From Pegea sp. RAD2-039 (lineage: Eukaryota; Chordata; Thaliacea; Salpida; Salpidae): DNA of 64,000 nucleotides. Below are positions 12,996-25,190 of this stretch, in pieces. Made by a program: the position numbers and the translations under genes. The notes below the pieces were generated by a model. The model ran no database searches. It worked only from the letters and a program-made list of their open reading frames with translations, and was not told the origin of the DNA. The number at the start of each line of letters is the position of its first letter. Position 1 is the first letter of the stretch. The stretch lies in NCBI GenBank assembly GCA_034620365.1, contig JAQGEQ010000348.1:45001-109000 (forward strand), read 5' to 3'.

Positions 12996-15364
12996 ATTTT
13001 TTACTTTTCATTTCTTATCGGTTTGTTGCTATCTCGAGTTTTCGAATCAGTTTAGGAGAATAGTGTTTATAATTTTATTGTACAAACTTTTGTTGACAAC
13101 AAAAATATTTTGAAAAATACATTTGAAAAATGTGTTTATATATTTAACAACTCAACAAGTTTTTTGTACTACGAAGAAAAATTTTAAATATTAAAAAACT
13201 ATCAAAAAAATATCTAAAAATCTTTAATATCAGAAGAAGCACTCTTTTAAATTTTGTCAATTTTTTAAAAATCGAATTACTAACTCTCAAACAGTGTTTT
13301 TCTGATAATATTTTAACAATTTAAATCTTGTTACTAAATTTCCAAAATTTTATTTGGTCTTTTCTTTCTTATTAATTATGTAGAAATTGTAGATTATCAA
13401 TTGTAGAAATATATTTATCTAGTTTCTAATTATGATTTTTTTGTCTTCTTCACTTCAATTTGTTAAAATATTTTTGCAAATTTTATATTACTGTAAGTTT
13501 AATGGGTGAGATTTAAATAAAATTTCTAAATTAAAAAAAAATAAAATTCAGTCAAATCCAAAAACTACTACTGAATTACTTCTCATAAATAAAAAACCAG
13601 AATTTTCTGATAATCATTTTAACGATAGTAAATTAGTTCTTGAACGCTTTTTAAATTCTTCGATATTTTGATAAAACTATGTTTTTTGCCACTAAAAGGT
13701 CAGTTTGTTTTCGTATTTGTTCGCAAAACTTTAAACAGTAAAAAAAAGTTAATAAATTAAATTTAATATTTTGCTTTTAATAGAGGAAATGTATTTTGAC
13801 TTCAATCTTTTCAAAACATTTAAAAACTTTTGTTGAAGATCAATAATAAGAAAATCTGAAAATACTAAATCATACTCCTGTTCTTTTCAAAGATTTTCAT
13901 TTCTTTTTGAGTGCACTCTCGAATAAAATAAAAAACCAAAACGATGTTTAATCGTTAAAATAATTTCAAAGTATTATACTGTTGGCAATACTGGTAAACA
14001 AAGAAATTGATAAAAATTTGAAGAAAGAGATTTTTACATAAACAAAGTTGAACAATACTACAAAAATAAGATTGTATACAGATAGTATATAACCGCGTAG
14101 TTCTGTGCTTACCATTCTTTGATGGAATATTTAATTTATGAGATTCATTTTCTTATCTGTTTATTTTTCAAAGGAAAAAAATTAGGTTTTGCGTTTTTTT
14201 CAGATTTCTTGTTGTTTAAAAACTCTGTATAAAAATAAGATTTCTTACTAAAATTGCTTTTTACTTTTAGTCAATTTTTCCAAATATTCAACCGAGATAT
14301 TTTCAACAAAATAATTTTCAAAAACTAATGGATTGCCGAGAAAACTTTAATTATAAATGGAAATTTTTAGATTAAAATTGGAGAAAAAAATTTCAAAGAT
14401 TCTATTTGGTGTAATTTCTTAAACAAATTGATACAATAATTTAAAAAAATATAATTTCTAAAAACTTTTCAGCTGCTTTAAACTAACTAGAGGATTAAAG
14501 ATAAATTTGTCGAGCTGATATTTATTGATTTCGATTAATTTATTTCAGAAGGAAATTAGGAAATACTAATTTTGCTACATAATTTTAATTTGTTTAATTG
14601 AATTCTATGTAAAAGTACTAATTTTGATGATAGAAAATTTAACTATTGTCTACGGTGTCTGTAACATATCTAAATTAATAAAATAAACTTTTGGACGTAA
14701 AGTATGTTTACAGAATAGTTTTTAGAGAATTGAATATCGAGTTATTCAAGTTATTTAAAAATCAAGATTTCGTTGAAAAGCATTTCAACTACAAAATTCA
14801 AATATAAACTATGTTGTTATTAATAAACAAAATCTAGTGGTACTTTTCCTTATTTATAAACTTTGCTGCAATCTAGAGTTTGTGGGATCATGCTAAAATA
14901 CGATAATTTTTCTAATTATAGTAATAAACTATTTGTTGACAAATAATTCTCAAATAAACAGAAAATCTTAAACAGAAAGTTTGACTTAAAGGTGAAAAAC
15001 AATTTTTATTATAAATTAATTATTGGTAAGGACAAAATTAGCATAACACTGTAATTATTTCATAAGAAAATTTCTTACGGAGTTTGGTTTATGTCAGTTT
15101 TACATTTATTTTTACTTTGATAGTTAAATTGGAAATTGATTAGTCGTTTAATAAAACTATAGTCGACATAACTTTAAAATTAAATATTTAAACTAAATCA
15201 ACTAATAGATAATACAATATAATAAATATTATCTTTCACTTATTATTTTTATCTACGTAAAGTTTAGCATATACAATTACGAAAATTTATTGGTTTAAAC
15301 TTGTTCCCACAAACTCTAGATTGCAACAAGGTAAAAATAAATTAAAAATTTTTTAAATTATAAA
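12996..15364. other. No gene seen; dispersed repeats
   Basis: There are no supportable exons. It contains dispersed repeat cores at about 13,021-13,050 (degenerate), 14,866-14,895 (forward) and 15,305-15,335 (reverse), plus the GTTGAAA-n-TTTCAAC palindrome near 14,770. A 130-bp piece at 14,770-14,900 resembles 2,640-2,770. Confidence 0.5.
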
Positions 15365-17280
15365 TATTTTAATAAATAAACAAATATTTGATATACATAG
15401 TTTTATTTTAAACTTGACAAAGAGAGCATTATTTATAAACAAAAATTACCATTAAAATTTGAATTTGATCCCACAAACTTTAGATTACCACAACGTTATA
15501 AATAGTCAAAAGTAAATAAATAATTTCGACTACTACTTCTAGTAGACTAGTCAAACAGTAAGCTTAGTTTAGAATTTTGGAGTTGGATAGATAGACAGTT
15601 AATGTTGGAATTTTGGAGTTGGAATAATTTTTCAACGAATCTTTTATTTAAAAAAAAGTTGAGTAACTGAGTTAAGTCACTTGATTTACTTTTTATACAG
15701 AAAATGAAGTAAAACTAATTTAGGTAAAAAGTTTATTTCATTTTTTTAAAACCTTACTGATAAATGACATATTATTTGAAAAAGTATCTAACTTTCAAAT
15801 AATTAAGTAAAATTATTTACAGCATCACTAAAAACAAAGTTTCTTAATATAAGATTTACATTTCGATAATTTTATAACAATTATTACTTGGGGTAAACTT
15901 TAAAAACTCCGTGTTGAAATGTTCCACTTGAGTGCACAGCCAATATGACTTTTTCGAAAGTTGTTGCAATTTATTCTTTCTATCTTAATATATTTTTTAT
16001 TTTATCTAAATGACATTTTTTTTTGTCCACTTTTTTTAACTTTGGAATTATCAAGTTGGATATATCAAGTTTTTCTACCTTTGTTCAAAATTGTTATCAG
16101 ATATTTTCCCAATCATCATATTTTAAGTAATACTATTCAAATATTCTAAACATTTGTTTTTTATGATTTAGTATAATTGCTTCTCAGAAAGTAGCAAAGT
16201 CATTTGTAACTTATCACAATCGACTTGTTAGTGGCCAACAAGGTAACTGAAGTCCGCCCGATTACAAAAAGCTGTAATGAATGTAAAGAGCGAACCACAA
16301 TCAGTCAGTTCAATCCAAAAAAAAGTAAAGAGTTGAAAACAAAATGATTAGTAAAAAGGGTTTGACTAGGGTACAATGAATATATTTCGAAAAATCTTAA
16401 AAAGTAAAAGTAATACTAAGTTCTCGAATGCTAAATTTTGTTAGTTCAGATAATTTGAATATAATTGTTCCTGATTAGTTTTTATGTTACCAAAAATAAA
16501 TATTTATTTAATCTGACTTTAATTTAAATTTCGAAATACTTTGACAAAATTCATAAATTTGAAATTACGATATTTATTCAAGAAATGTAAAATTTTATTA
16601 TTGCTTTCTGGGAAAAATACTTGTTTGATCAACAGATGCAAATATGCATCTTCCAATTTATTATTAATATAATATTAGTTTAAACAGTTTAATACTATTA
16701 TGTTCTTCTAACTACTTAAACACACTTTTTTATATATTATCTGTTAAAAATTATTAATTAAAATGTTCATAATAGTTATAATTTTTAAGATTGTATATTT
16801 TTATTTATGTGAAATTAAATTTCAGATGAAACTGCATTTAAACCCATTTTTCAGAGATGCCGTAAATAATTTTATTCAGTTTATTGAAAGTTAGAAAGTT
16901 TTTCAAACAATATATCACATTATCAGTAAAGTTTTAAATAAATGAAACAAATTTCTCATCAAAATGATTTATACTTCATTTTTTGTATAAAAAGTAAGTC
17001 AAAGTGACTTAACTAAGTTATTCAACTTTTTTATAAATAAAAGTTTCGTTGAACAAGGATTTCAACTCCAAAATTCAAATTCGATTTTCCACAAAGTTAT
17101 AAAAAAGACAATTATTGCTACGATAATTGTTAGTTTACTTTTGAATCTTTATAACTTTGTAGTAATCTAGAGTTTGTAGGATCAATTTTAAATTTGAATG
17201 GTAATTTTTGTTTATAAATAATGCTCTTTGGGCCAAGGTTGAAATAAAACTATATATATCAAATATTTGATTACTTATTA
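15365..17280. mobile_element. Fold-back element with ~500-bp inverted arms
   Basis: The left arm (about 15,365-15,880) and right arm (about 16,820-17,280) are reverse complements. Shared landmarks in order are AAGAGCATTATTTATAAACA, the dispersed core with TCTAGATT, TTTTGGAGTTGGAAT, AAGTTGAGTAACTGAGTTAA and TTATTTACAGCATC. About 940 bp lies between the arms. Arms plus unrelated interior is the layout of fold-back or MITE-like DNA elements. No transposase was seen, so it would be non-autonomous. Target-site duplications could not be recognised by eye. Confidence 0.65.
16185..16330. other. GC-richer block inside the fold-back element
   Basis: A patch around TTAGTGGCCAACAAGGTAAC and GAAGTCCGCCCGATTACA is clearly richer in G and C than its surroundings. 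It could be captured host sequence, a small RNA-derived insert or an exon fragment. No tRNA fold or long reading frame was found, so its nature is unknown. Confidence 0.3.
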
Positions 17281-17974
17281 AAAATTTATAAGTTAAAAAA
17301 TGATTAATAATTGTTTAATAATCATATTTAATTTAATATAATCTTTAATAATAATAATAATAATCTTTAATTTTAGTATTTTGAAAGTGTAATGTTATCA
17401 AGCTAAAACTTCATTATTATTCACAACAACAGTCTTTGGTTTCATTAATCTATTGTATCTTTGAATGACGGAAATAAATCAAAGTTCAGAATTGTTTTAG
17501 AAAGAACAGAACTACTCTAAAAGTAGAATAAAATCAATTCTAAATCAAATCAAATTTTATAGAACAAACTAGAATAAGAAGATGAGCAAAGTGAATTTAG
17601 AAGTTTAATTTTCAAAATTATCAAAATTACCTTGCTAAGAATGAATATAAAATAGAAATCTTTATTTCATAATTAATAATCTTAAAATATTTTTATTCGT
17701 TTTTAACAATGAAAAATATTGTAAAAATATCATTTTAATTTACAAAATAATTTTAACAACAACAAATCAAGATTTTTTAATTTCTACTCCTTTTTTAATC
17801 TACATTAGAAAAACAAATTTAATTAAGCTATTTTAGATTAAAACTATTATTTGTAATGTTATGATATAAACTTTTTCCAAAATTTATTATCTTGCACAAA
17901 ATATATAAAACTCTTTAAAAAAATGAAAAACATCATCAAAATCATATTTAAAGGTGGTTTTCTTGAAAAATAGT
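17281..17974. other. No gene seen; ATA/TAA microsatellite
   Basis: AT-rich spacer between the fold-back element and the left arm of the large inverted duplication. It contains a short TAA microsatellite at about 17,347-17,365. No exon was seen. Confidence 0.5.
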
Positions 17975-18898
17975 AGAGAGAGTTTAATAATATAATCAAG
18001 AGAGTTTAATAATATCTCTACTAACATCTATAAGTGAAGAATAATTTATAGCATTGATATATTGTAGCGTTAGCTTATTAAGACTAACTTCAGATATTTA
18101 ACAAAAGTAAAATGAAAACAATTACACAACAAACCATTAGATTTATGAAAAAGAAGTATGTTAGTCATTATTTATTTATACCAGCGTCGCTTAAAAGTGA
18201 TAAGCAACTGAATAATGAAGACGATAAACTCGGATAACCTAAATTGTTGTTATTAAAGATTTGAAACAGTTTGTAGTTTATCAGTGTTAATACAATTATT
18301 CATAATCTATTAAGATATTATATAAATTAGTTTTTTTTTCTAAACAAAGATAATGACATCAACATAACAACAGCACAAAAGTTTAGAATTTGCAAATGAT
18401 TCAATGAAGATTAAGATTATAGATGCTTGTTTACTTTTGATATTGTCTTTTAGAATTAAACAAAATTAAATGAAAAATTTTAGAAAAAGTTTTATGACAT
18501 TGGTACGTTCTATTAAATAAAAGATAGTTTTAGGATTAAACGCAACTGACAATATCAGTTTCCAAATTTTCATGTTATCTTTTTTTTTTAATGATTCAAT
18601 AAAATTTTAAAATCAGGATTTGAATTATATCATTAGTACTATATTAATCACTTGTCTAATTTGTACTAAAACAGTTGAAAATTTCTTTGTTTTCTATAGA
18701 CGAAAACAAATTAAGGTTAGTTTTTTTGATCTCATAGAAATGATTTTTACAAGTGAATTTTTATCTTAGTTTATTGCTGTTTTTAAATTACTTATCAAAT
18801 TGTTTGCTGCAGTAATTATTTTCTATATTTAAGAACAGTAGTTTTCTTTTCTATTGAAAGTATTTAGTTATACTTCAATGGTCTATTTGTTTCGCCAA

Positions 18899-18915
18899 GC
18901 AGGTATGATACCTGC
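18899..18915. repeat. Perfect GC-rich 17-bp palindrome
   Basis: GCAGGTAT-G-ATACCTGC is a perfect 8-bp inverted repeat with a one-base centre, conserved at 54,321-54,337 in arm 2. A GC-rich run (GAAGGGGGCCTTGTTCCGG) follows it. In DNA this AT-rich it stands out. It could be a protein-binding palindrome or a hairpin in an RNA. Confidence 0.6.
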
Positions 18916-19339
18916 CTAGCAAGAAGGGGGCCTTGTTCCGGTTGCAAATAAACACATATTACTTACTAAGAAAACTCAAAATTTACAAACAGGCTATTGA
19001 TTCCTGCAAAATGACAAAATTCATAAGTTATATGTTTGTAGAGAGATTTGGTGGAAGGGTCTGCTTTAGTTTGTTTGTATAGGAGACTTTTTTAATGTCG
19101 TTAATTCTTCAAATATTTGGGCAAATGCAGTTTTTTGTTGAGTTTAAAAAAAAATATGAAATTTTTGATTAGTTCTGTAAATGATAATAAACCTTGACTA
19201 AATAGTATCGATGTCTTCGAAGAGTTGAAAACAGAAAATCAGTCAAAACCTGATAGAAACTTGTTTATACCATTATAATTTTCACAGAAGCAGTTCCCTT
19301 TGCTTAAAGATTTAAGACTTTTTTTCATAAAAATCTTTG

Positions 19340-19650
19340 CTAAGTCAAACAAGATTAAGTACTTCTTTAAAGTAGTATGATGGCATCAACCAACGAAAAC
19401 AGAAAAATTTATGGAAATTTTTAAATGAATCATTCTGCATATTTGTTTACTGAAGACAGTGTCATTTAGAATTTACGTAACAAAATAATGCCACAACATA
19501 TGAAAGGAAGGAACAAGCTCATCGCATTCTTTTATATCATTGAATACAATAAATTTTTTTGTTAAATGCAACTGACAGTATCAGTTTTCAAAATTCTCAA
19601 TCAACTTCAACTCTTTTAACATAGACTGATAAGATCGTAATAAATTATAT
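19340..19650 (+). repeat. Arm module M2 (degenerate copy)
   Basis: Module M2 has a recognisable order: TAGCGTTAAGTGAAAACAAA, GTACTTCTTTAAAGTAGTAT, GACATCAACACAACGAAAAC, CATATTTGTTTACTGAAGAC, AGTGTCATTTAGA and, at its end, GCAACTGACAGTATCAGTT. The copy here lacks the first motif. Other copies start near 22,128, 39,710, 40,632 and 41,266 (plus strand) and near 49,920, 53,885 and 56,045 (minus strand). It has no long open frame. Internal repetition of this kind is typical of subterminal regions of DNA transposons. Confidence 0.65.
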
Positions 19651-21819
19651 GCTTTATATAACAACGTGCTTGCCTTGTGTTTGTGAGCTCATTTTATATA
19701 ATTTGTTTGATGGTTCTAACGCAAATATTAAATTATAAATATGTTTAAAACCTTTTTCACTCAAACTTGATGCTTTGAAAGTAAATATAATGTTTCAGGG
19801 AATTATGTTTTAGAGTGTTTTTGAGTTTATGTCAGATTTATTTTGTTTTTTACTTCAAAAATAGTTTTATGTTTCTGTTTGTAAGTTTTTTTATCGTTTC
19901 AAAAGTTCAATAGTTTTTAATCAGTGATTTTTAACTGATTGATTTTCTCACTTTTGTTAAACGTTTTTAATATAACATCTTAACTTTATTTTTAAAAAGT
20001 TGTTAAGAAGTCTATTTTCTGCTGCATTTTATGTCGTTTCTTAGTTCATAACTTATGTAAGTTTAAATCAACAAAAATAAAATTGTTTAATCAAAGAGAT
20101 TAACTGTCGAAAAAATATGTTTCAACAAATTTATGTCTTAGTTAAAATTTTTCGTAAGATAACGCTTTTGATTAAATAAGAAAATAAAATTAGACTTTAA
20201 CAAATTAAAAACAAGTTGTCTGCAAAAAGCTTACCACCCAGAAACATTAGAGTAAAAAGTCATGATTATAATGCTAATTCTGTTCGACCTTTCACACCAG
20301 ATATACCACCGAAAGGCATTTACAATTTGGAATGTTGAACATTTTTCATCATGGTTTTTTTCTTGTCAAAAAATTGTTTTGAAAATCAACTGATACCTTC
20401 TAGCAGTTGGAGAACTTTTCAATTTTTATTTGAGTTGTATTTATTACTAGCACTAGATTTATTAATTTTATTATTCTTGTTTTAGTAATAAGGTTTTAAA
20501 ATTTTACAAATCTTTTGTAAACACAAACAGATAATATATATCGAGAATTTTAAGTAAACTCAAACTAATTTTAACAAAAAATTAAAATTTTCGAGCTCAG
20601 GAATGAAAAACTAAAAAAATTTCTTTTATTAAATGACATTGCTTCCAAATAAAATCCGTTATTCGTAGGCTATGTATGAATGTCATTTAAAAATTCTCTA
20701 AATTTTATTTAAAGGTAAATTTGTTCTGATTTACTGTAAGTCTGACTGATAAATAAATAACTTCACAAAGCTTTTTATAACTTAAGAAACTACTTTAATT
20801 AGCAAATTTCAAATCTTTAATCTTAATCTTCTATTGTTTGCTAAATAAGTTCAAATCAGAATTTTTGCTGCATTTATTTTGATCAGTGTTTGAACATTAC
20901 AAACACTAAATGTTTAAAATAGTTTTAACTGCAACATTTATTCTATAACATTAGAACAAAACTTTTTTTCGTAAAATAGAATTTAGTGAGAAATGAGATA
21001 CCCAAATACATAAATTTGAAATGAAATGTTAAGAAATTTTTATATACTGGTTCTCTTTCGTATCAATCAAAATAACCATAAATTTTCTTTTAATTATTAG
21101 AACTACGTATTTTTTTTTGAAAATCTAGTAAAATTAATTAATTTAATGAGAATGACAGAAAACTCGACGAAATTGAAAATAAATGCTTAAAAATTGTTCA
21201 ACCCACAAGCACAAGATGAGTAGTTAGTTATATAAAGTAACATTGTTGATTTTAACTAGCGAGCTTGCTAGCGATCATTTTATTTTTGAAACTGACAGAA
21301 TCAGTTGATATCAACAAGTAGAACGCAATCATTTTTTATAAAGTTGAGATTCAACAAAATGTAACAATATGATTATTTGGATTTATAAAATAAATCTTTT
21401 TGTGAATTTTTTAATTATATTTTGATTTATTTCTCATTAAAATTATTTAACCAAAAAATTGTAAAATATTTTTTATAGATCTTCACCAAATTATTTTTAG
21501 AAATTTATAAGCAAAGCGCAAATTTGTTAATACAATAAACTTTAGTTTTCTTGTTTTATATAAATGAAGTTGTCTTATATAATTATTAAATATTATAAAA
21601 ATATTCATATTATATCAGTGTTTAAATGTGAATACTAGTGCATAACCATCAACATTTTTATTGTTTTAAATAGCTGCAATCACATAAAAAGTATAATAAC
21701 AATAACAAAATGTACTATCAAATAACAACCATAACTATATTATAATTAAAAAATTGAAAATATAAAAAAATAGTTTCATATATTCTCTTTTTTATAAATA
21801 ATTTTTTTCAAATAGTTTT

Positions 21820-22412
21820 ATGCCTAAAAGGTCATCACAGTCTCAGGTGAAAAAAATAAAATTGTTTAATGAAATTCTATACAAAAGATCTTGTGCATCT
21901 AATATATTGTAAATTGTAAACAATAATTTCAAATAATAAAATAAGTTTGTACTATAAGTACTAAAAGTAATAAGACAGGATTGACAGAAAAATAGATTTT
22001 AACTGTTTTGTGTTTTCTTGATTTTGTAATTTATCGTCTAAAACTAAACTTTTCAAAAAAAAAATTGAATTTATTTTTAACAAAATTTGTATAAATGGAT
22101 TTTGTATCATAAATTTCGTCATGTTAGCGTTAAGTGAAAAAAAATAAGATTACGTACTTCTTTAAAATAATATAATGACATCCACACAACGAAAACTGAA
22201 AACAAGTATATGTAAATGAATCATTCAACATATTTGTTTACTGTGAAGACAACAGTGTCATTATAAAAATATTAGCAAAATGTTTCGAAATATGTTTTCG
22301 AATTTCTAATCAAAGATTAATTGCTCTAATCTAGCATTGCAGAAGCTACCAGAATGACGCTGAATACAATAATGAACAGCCTACTCCGGCTCCAACTCCA
22401 TCTTCAAATTAG
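21820..22412 (+). CDS. Possible very small two-exon gene (arm 1 copy)
   Basis: The proposed first exon, 21,820-21,846, encodes MPKRSSQSQ and ends at a CAG/GTGAAA donor. A TATAAATA lies about 30 bases upstream. The proposed last exon, 22,353-22,412, follows a pyrimidine-rich stretch ending in CTACCAG. Joined in phase 0 it encodes a Pro/Thr/Ser-rich tail ending QPTPAPTPSSN before TAG, for 28 residues in total. Alternatively the acceptor is TTGCAG at 22,341, or there are further exons that I missed. Both exons are conserved in arm 2, but there the second exon has TAC changed to TAA. A hairpin and AATAAATAAAG follow downstream. The function is unknown and the model may be wrong. Confidence 0.25.
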
Positions 22413-22471
22413 GAGTTTTGCATTTACAATTCTCGTATTAAAATGTTAATTTTGAGAATGTAGTTTAACGA

Positions 22472-22494
22472 GAGGTGCTCTTTTTAGGCACCTC
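22472..22494 (+). promoter_or_regulatory. Conserved hairpin downstream of the small gene
   Basis: GAGGTGC and GCACCTC pair as a perfect 7-bp stem around a 9-base loop. In arm 2 (49,551-49,570) the stem core GGTGC/GCACC is kept while the loop is shortened. AATAAATAAAG, a plausible polyadenylation signal, follows about 20 bases later. Retention of pairing despite loop change suggests an RNA element, but a two-copy comparison is weak evidence. Confidence 0.4.
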
Positions 22495-22711
22495 CCTTTG
22501 CATTTACTGCAATAAATAAAGAAATAAATATAATTAAAGCATCAGTTAACTAATGTATGTAAAAATAATAATAAAAATAAATTTTATACTTCTTTTTGTT
22601 ACCTCATTATTTCTGCATCTTTTATTATGTAATTTTACTCCATTATAACCTGATTTTGTTGCTACTAAATAGGGCATTTATGTCTTTATAATATTAACCA
22701 CATAATTAGAT

Positions 22712-22795
22712 ATATACTTGAACAAAATATTTCCTATCTGGTTAAGTTTTCCATCTATTTCACAGTACTACTTCTTAAACATGTCTTTAATATTT
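22712..22795 (-). pseudogene. Decayed exon, partner of 49,241-49,396
   Basis: The arm 2 copy reads MMFKKYYCEIDGKLNKIGNI in frame. Here the second of those lysines is followed by TAG in place of TAT, and a one-base frameshift lies just upstream of the ATG. The downstream residues CEIDGKLNQIGNILF are still readable. The family is not recognised. Confidence 0.4.
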
Positions 22796-23279
22796 CTTTA
22801 TCCATTAGTTATGCATATTCCAATTGAAAAAGTTTTTTTTAGGTCCTAACGGAGCATATGAAAAAAATCTCCAAAGCTGACGACGAATTCTTCCTGTTTA
22901 TAGCTTCTGTTTTATTTCCAAATTAAACAATTTGAAAAGACTTTTTATTCCTCATTTACACAAAAGTTTATTTTCTTAATATGAATTATATTTTTTAGTT
23001 CATGTTTATCTAATCTAAAATATTCATTGGATTCAACTACTTAAGCTATAAACAAACTCTTATGCTTGTTAATGAATAATATTAATAATATTATGTAAAT
23101 ATTTCTCAAAATTTCTAAAAAATAAATATTTGTATAAACTTTTCTTTACTATAATTGAAATGATTAGAAAATTTATTTATATATATATACAATTTTCAAT
23201 AAAAAAAACTTATTTATTCACAATTTTAATAAAAAAGTTCCATTTTGATGTTAAACAATAAAAGTTACAATCAAAAGCT

Positions 23280-25190
23280 CTAACCAAAACAAAGTCTTTC
23301 TTCATAATATTTGATGACTAAATCAGGAAAAAACAACTTTGCTTCTTTGATTGGAACTATATACAAACCATTTGATTCATTGCTGAAGATTATGTAAAAA
23401 AATTAGATTTAAAATTTGTAAAAACAATAACAAACCAAGAAAATAGCATATCAGTGATTGTGTTCTTATCCCCAACCATAGATTCAATCTGCTTAGCTGA
23501 AAGATTTTCAGGAAAAACTCTCCCATTTTCACCTGGTTCATAAACTATAAACTCAGCTTCATCAAGGACAGATTTTAGAGATATGTAACAAGTTTAGTAA
23601 ATATGATTTTTTTTTTATAAAAAGGAACAATGGTAGATCCATCATTTATAATCTAGAATATATTAATTATTTATAATATATTCTCAATTTTTACTTTTTA
23701 TTTATCTTTTTTGTTTTTTCAGAAAGTTTGCCTGAATTAGATTCTGAGAATTTTTCTTTTTTAGCTTTTTTCAACTTCTTAGATGAATGTTCTTTTTTTG
23801 AAGTGTTAGCTGCAAACTAAATTTAATATATTTAAATAATAACAATTATATACAAAGTAATATAAAAAACTATTAAAATTAAATATTGAAAAATATAATT
23901 CTAAAACTTATGATTTGTGAATATTTTATAATCTATTAAAATGAATCAAATATTATTGTTCATCTTAAAAATTAGTAGACTAGAAAAATTAAAAAACTAA
24001 ATTAAAATAAAATATACCTTCAAAAATAAAGTCCTTGGCCTTAAGTTTCTCATAATAAATAGTTAAATTTGTAGAAAGTAACCAAACAATAAAAGATTCA
24101 TGAAAACTGTATAGAACACTAGTTGTGACATAAATATTAAATAAACTTAACCAACTAATACTATTTGTACAAATATGGCGTTTTATTATCAAAACAAAAT
24201 GCATAAAAAAGGTTTTTTACAAGTTTAAATTATATGTTTATGAATGTTTATATAAACATATCAAATTTTCACTTTACTATTTTTTTGCAAATAAAAATAC
24301 TTAATTGTTAATATAGAAAAAAACTAATCGAATGTCAAAATTCAGAATATTTCTTCTCTTTAAACTTTTTAAACAAAACTTTAACTTTTTATTAAGGTAG
24401 CGAATGAATATTCTTTATTCCTAAATTACAAAAATATATTTTTAGGACAATTTTGTTCTGCTGAATTCAGTATTTTCACTGCCATTCACAACATCATGAT
24501 TAAATTAACCAGTAAGCCTGAAACATCTTCTTCTTATTTCATTAAAAGATCTTTCTCTTCTATGATAAATCCTGTTTTGCAAATCATTAAATCCACATTA
24601 TCTTCTAGTTACATGTCTTCAGTTACCCCAGATACGTACTTTTTTGTTTTTAGCTAATTGGAATTACTAATAATGATTATAATTATTTTATAATTATCTA
24701 ATATATTGCTATAATGCCATGACTGAAAATGGTATGTACCTTGACAATAATTTTTTTTAGTCTTAATTTTCTCATGGCTGAATTTAATTAAGTAAAAATT
24801 AACTAAGCAAGAAGATAATAACGTTCCACTGTAAATCTATTTCAGAACTAAATTTGAAAATCTAAATCAAAGAAATTTATATAATACAATAATTTTATAA
24901 ATAATTAACACAATGTTTAAATAGTAAGTAATAAAACATTATTTCAGTAAAACAATTTATTATTTAATAATAGTTTTTTTATCCCAAAAAAAACTTTCTT
25001 TTCAAAATAAAAAAGAGATTAATAATTCTATTCGATATTTTATATGAAAAAATTAATTATGTAATCTTTTTATTATTTAAGGTTTTAAGAAATAAACAAC
25101 TTTCTGTTTATTTTCCTTTTCAGTGTTCAAAACATCCCCTAAACCAAAATCTTCATAAGTTTTCAACATTCTTGGTTTTCTTACTTTCAT
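23280..25190 (-). pseudogene. HP1-like chromodomain/chromoshadow gene, arm 1 copy
   Basis: HP1 proteins bind methylated H3K9 through a chromodomain and dimerise through a chromoshadow domain. Proposed exons on the minus strand are 25,190-25,077 (chromodomain start, ending KVVYFLKP then TAA), 24,106-24,018 (W-x4-NL end of the chromodomain), 23,809-23,695 (Lys/Ser hinge), 23,582-23,436 and 23,382-23,280 (chromoshadow, ending VIKYYEERLCFG). The reading phases of the last four exons agree exactly. Damage seen here: the first exon's donor GT has become AT with an in-frame TAA just before it, and the acceptor before the fourth exon is CAT rather than CAG. The second exon's acceptor (TATACAG) is intact. 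Exons three and five are identical to arm 2. Probably a pseudogene unless other splice sites are used. Confidence 0.7.
24446..24657 (+). pseudogene. Possible exon, Ser/Thr-rich, unknown family
   Basis: After TATTTTTAG there is a 69-codon open frame containing AIHNIMIKLTSKPETSSSYF and ending in TAA. The equivalent in arm 2 (minus strand, about 47,590-47,370) keeps most residues, but has a TAA at the second codon and a two-base indel near its end. It overlaps the region between HP1-like exons one and two on the other strand. Its function is unknown and it may be non-coding. Confidence 0.2.

Noticed and set aside
15961..16149. 62-codon Phe/Leu/Ile-rich ORF in the fold-back interior
   Set aside because: It is low-complexity hydrophobic translation of T-rich DNA with no transposase features.
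16190..16320. tRNA or tRNA-derived SINE
   Set aside because: I could not fit A- and B-box sequences or a cloverleaf to the GC-richer patch.
18899..18960. tRNA-like B box near GTTCCGGTTGCAAAT
   Set aside because: The match to the B-box consensus is poor and no acceptor stem or anticodon arm can be built around it.
22441..22500. Histone-type 3' stem-loop
   Set aside because: The hairpin has a 7-bp stem and 9-base loop with no match to the conserved histone stem-loop sequence, and the upstream codons are not histone-like.
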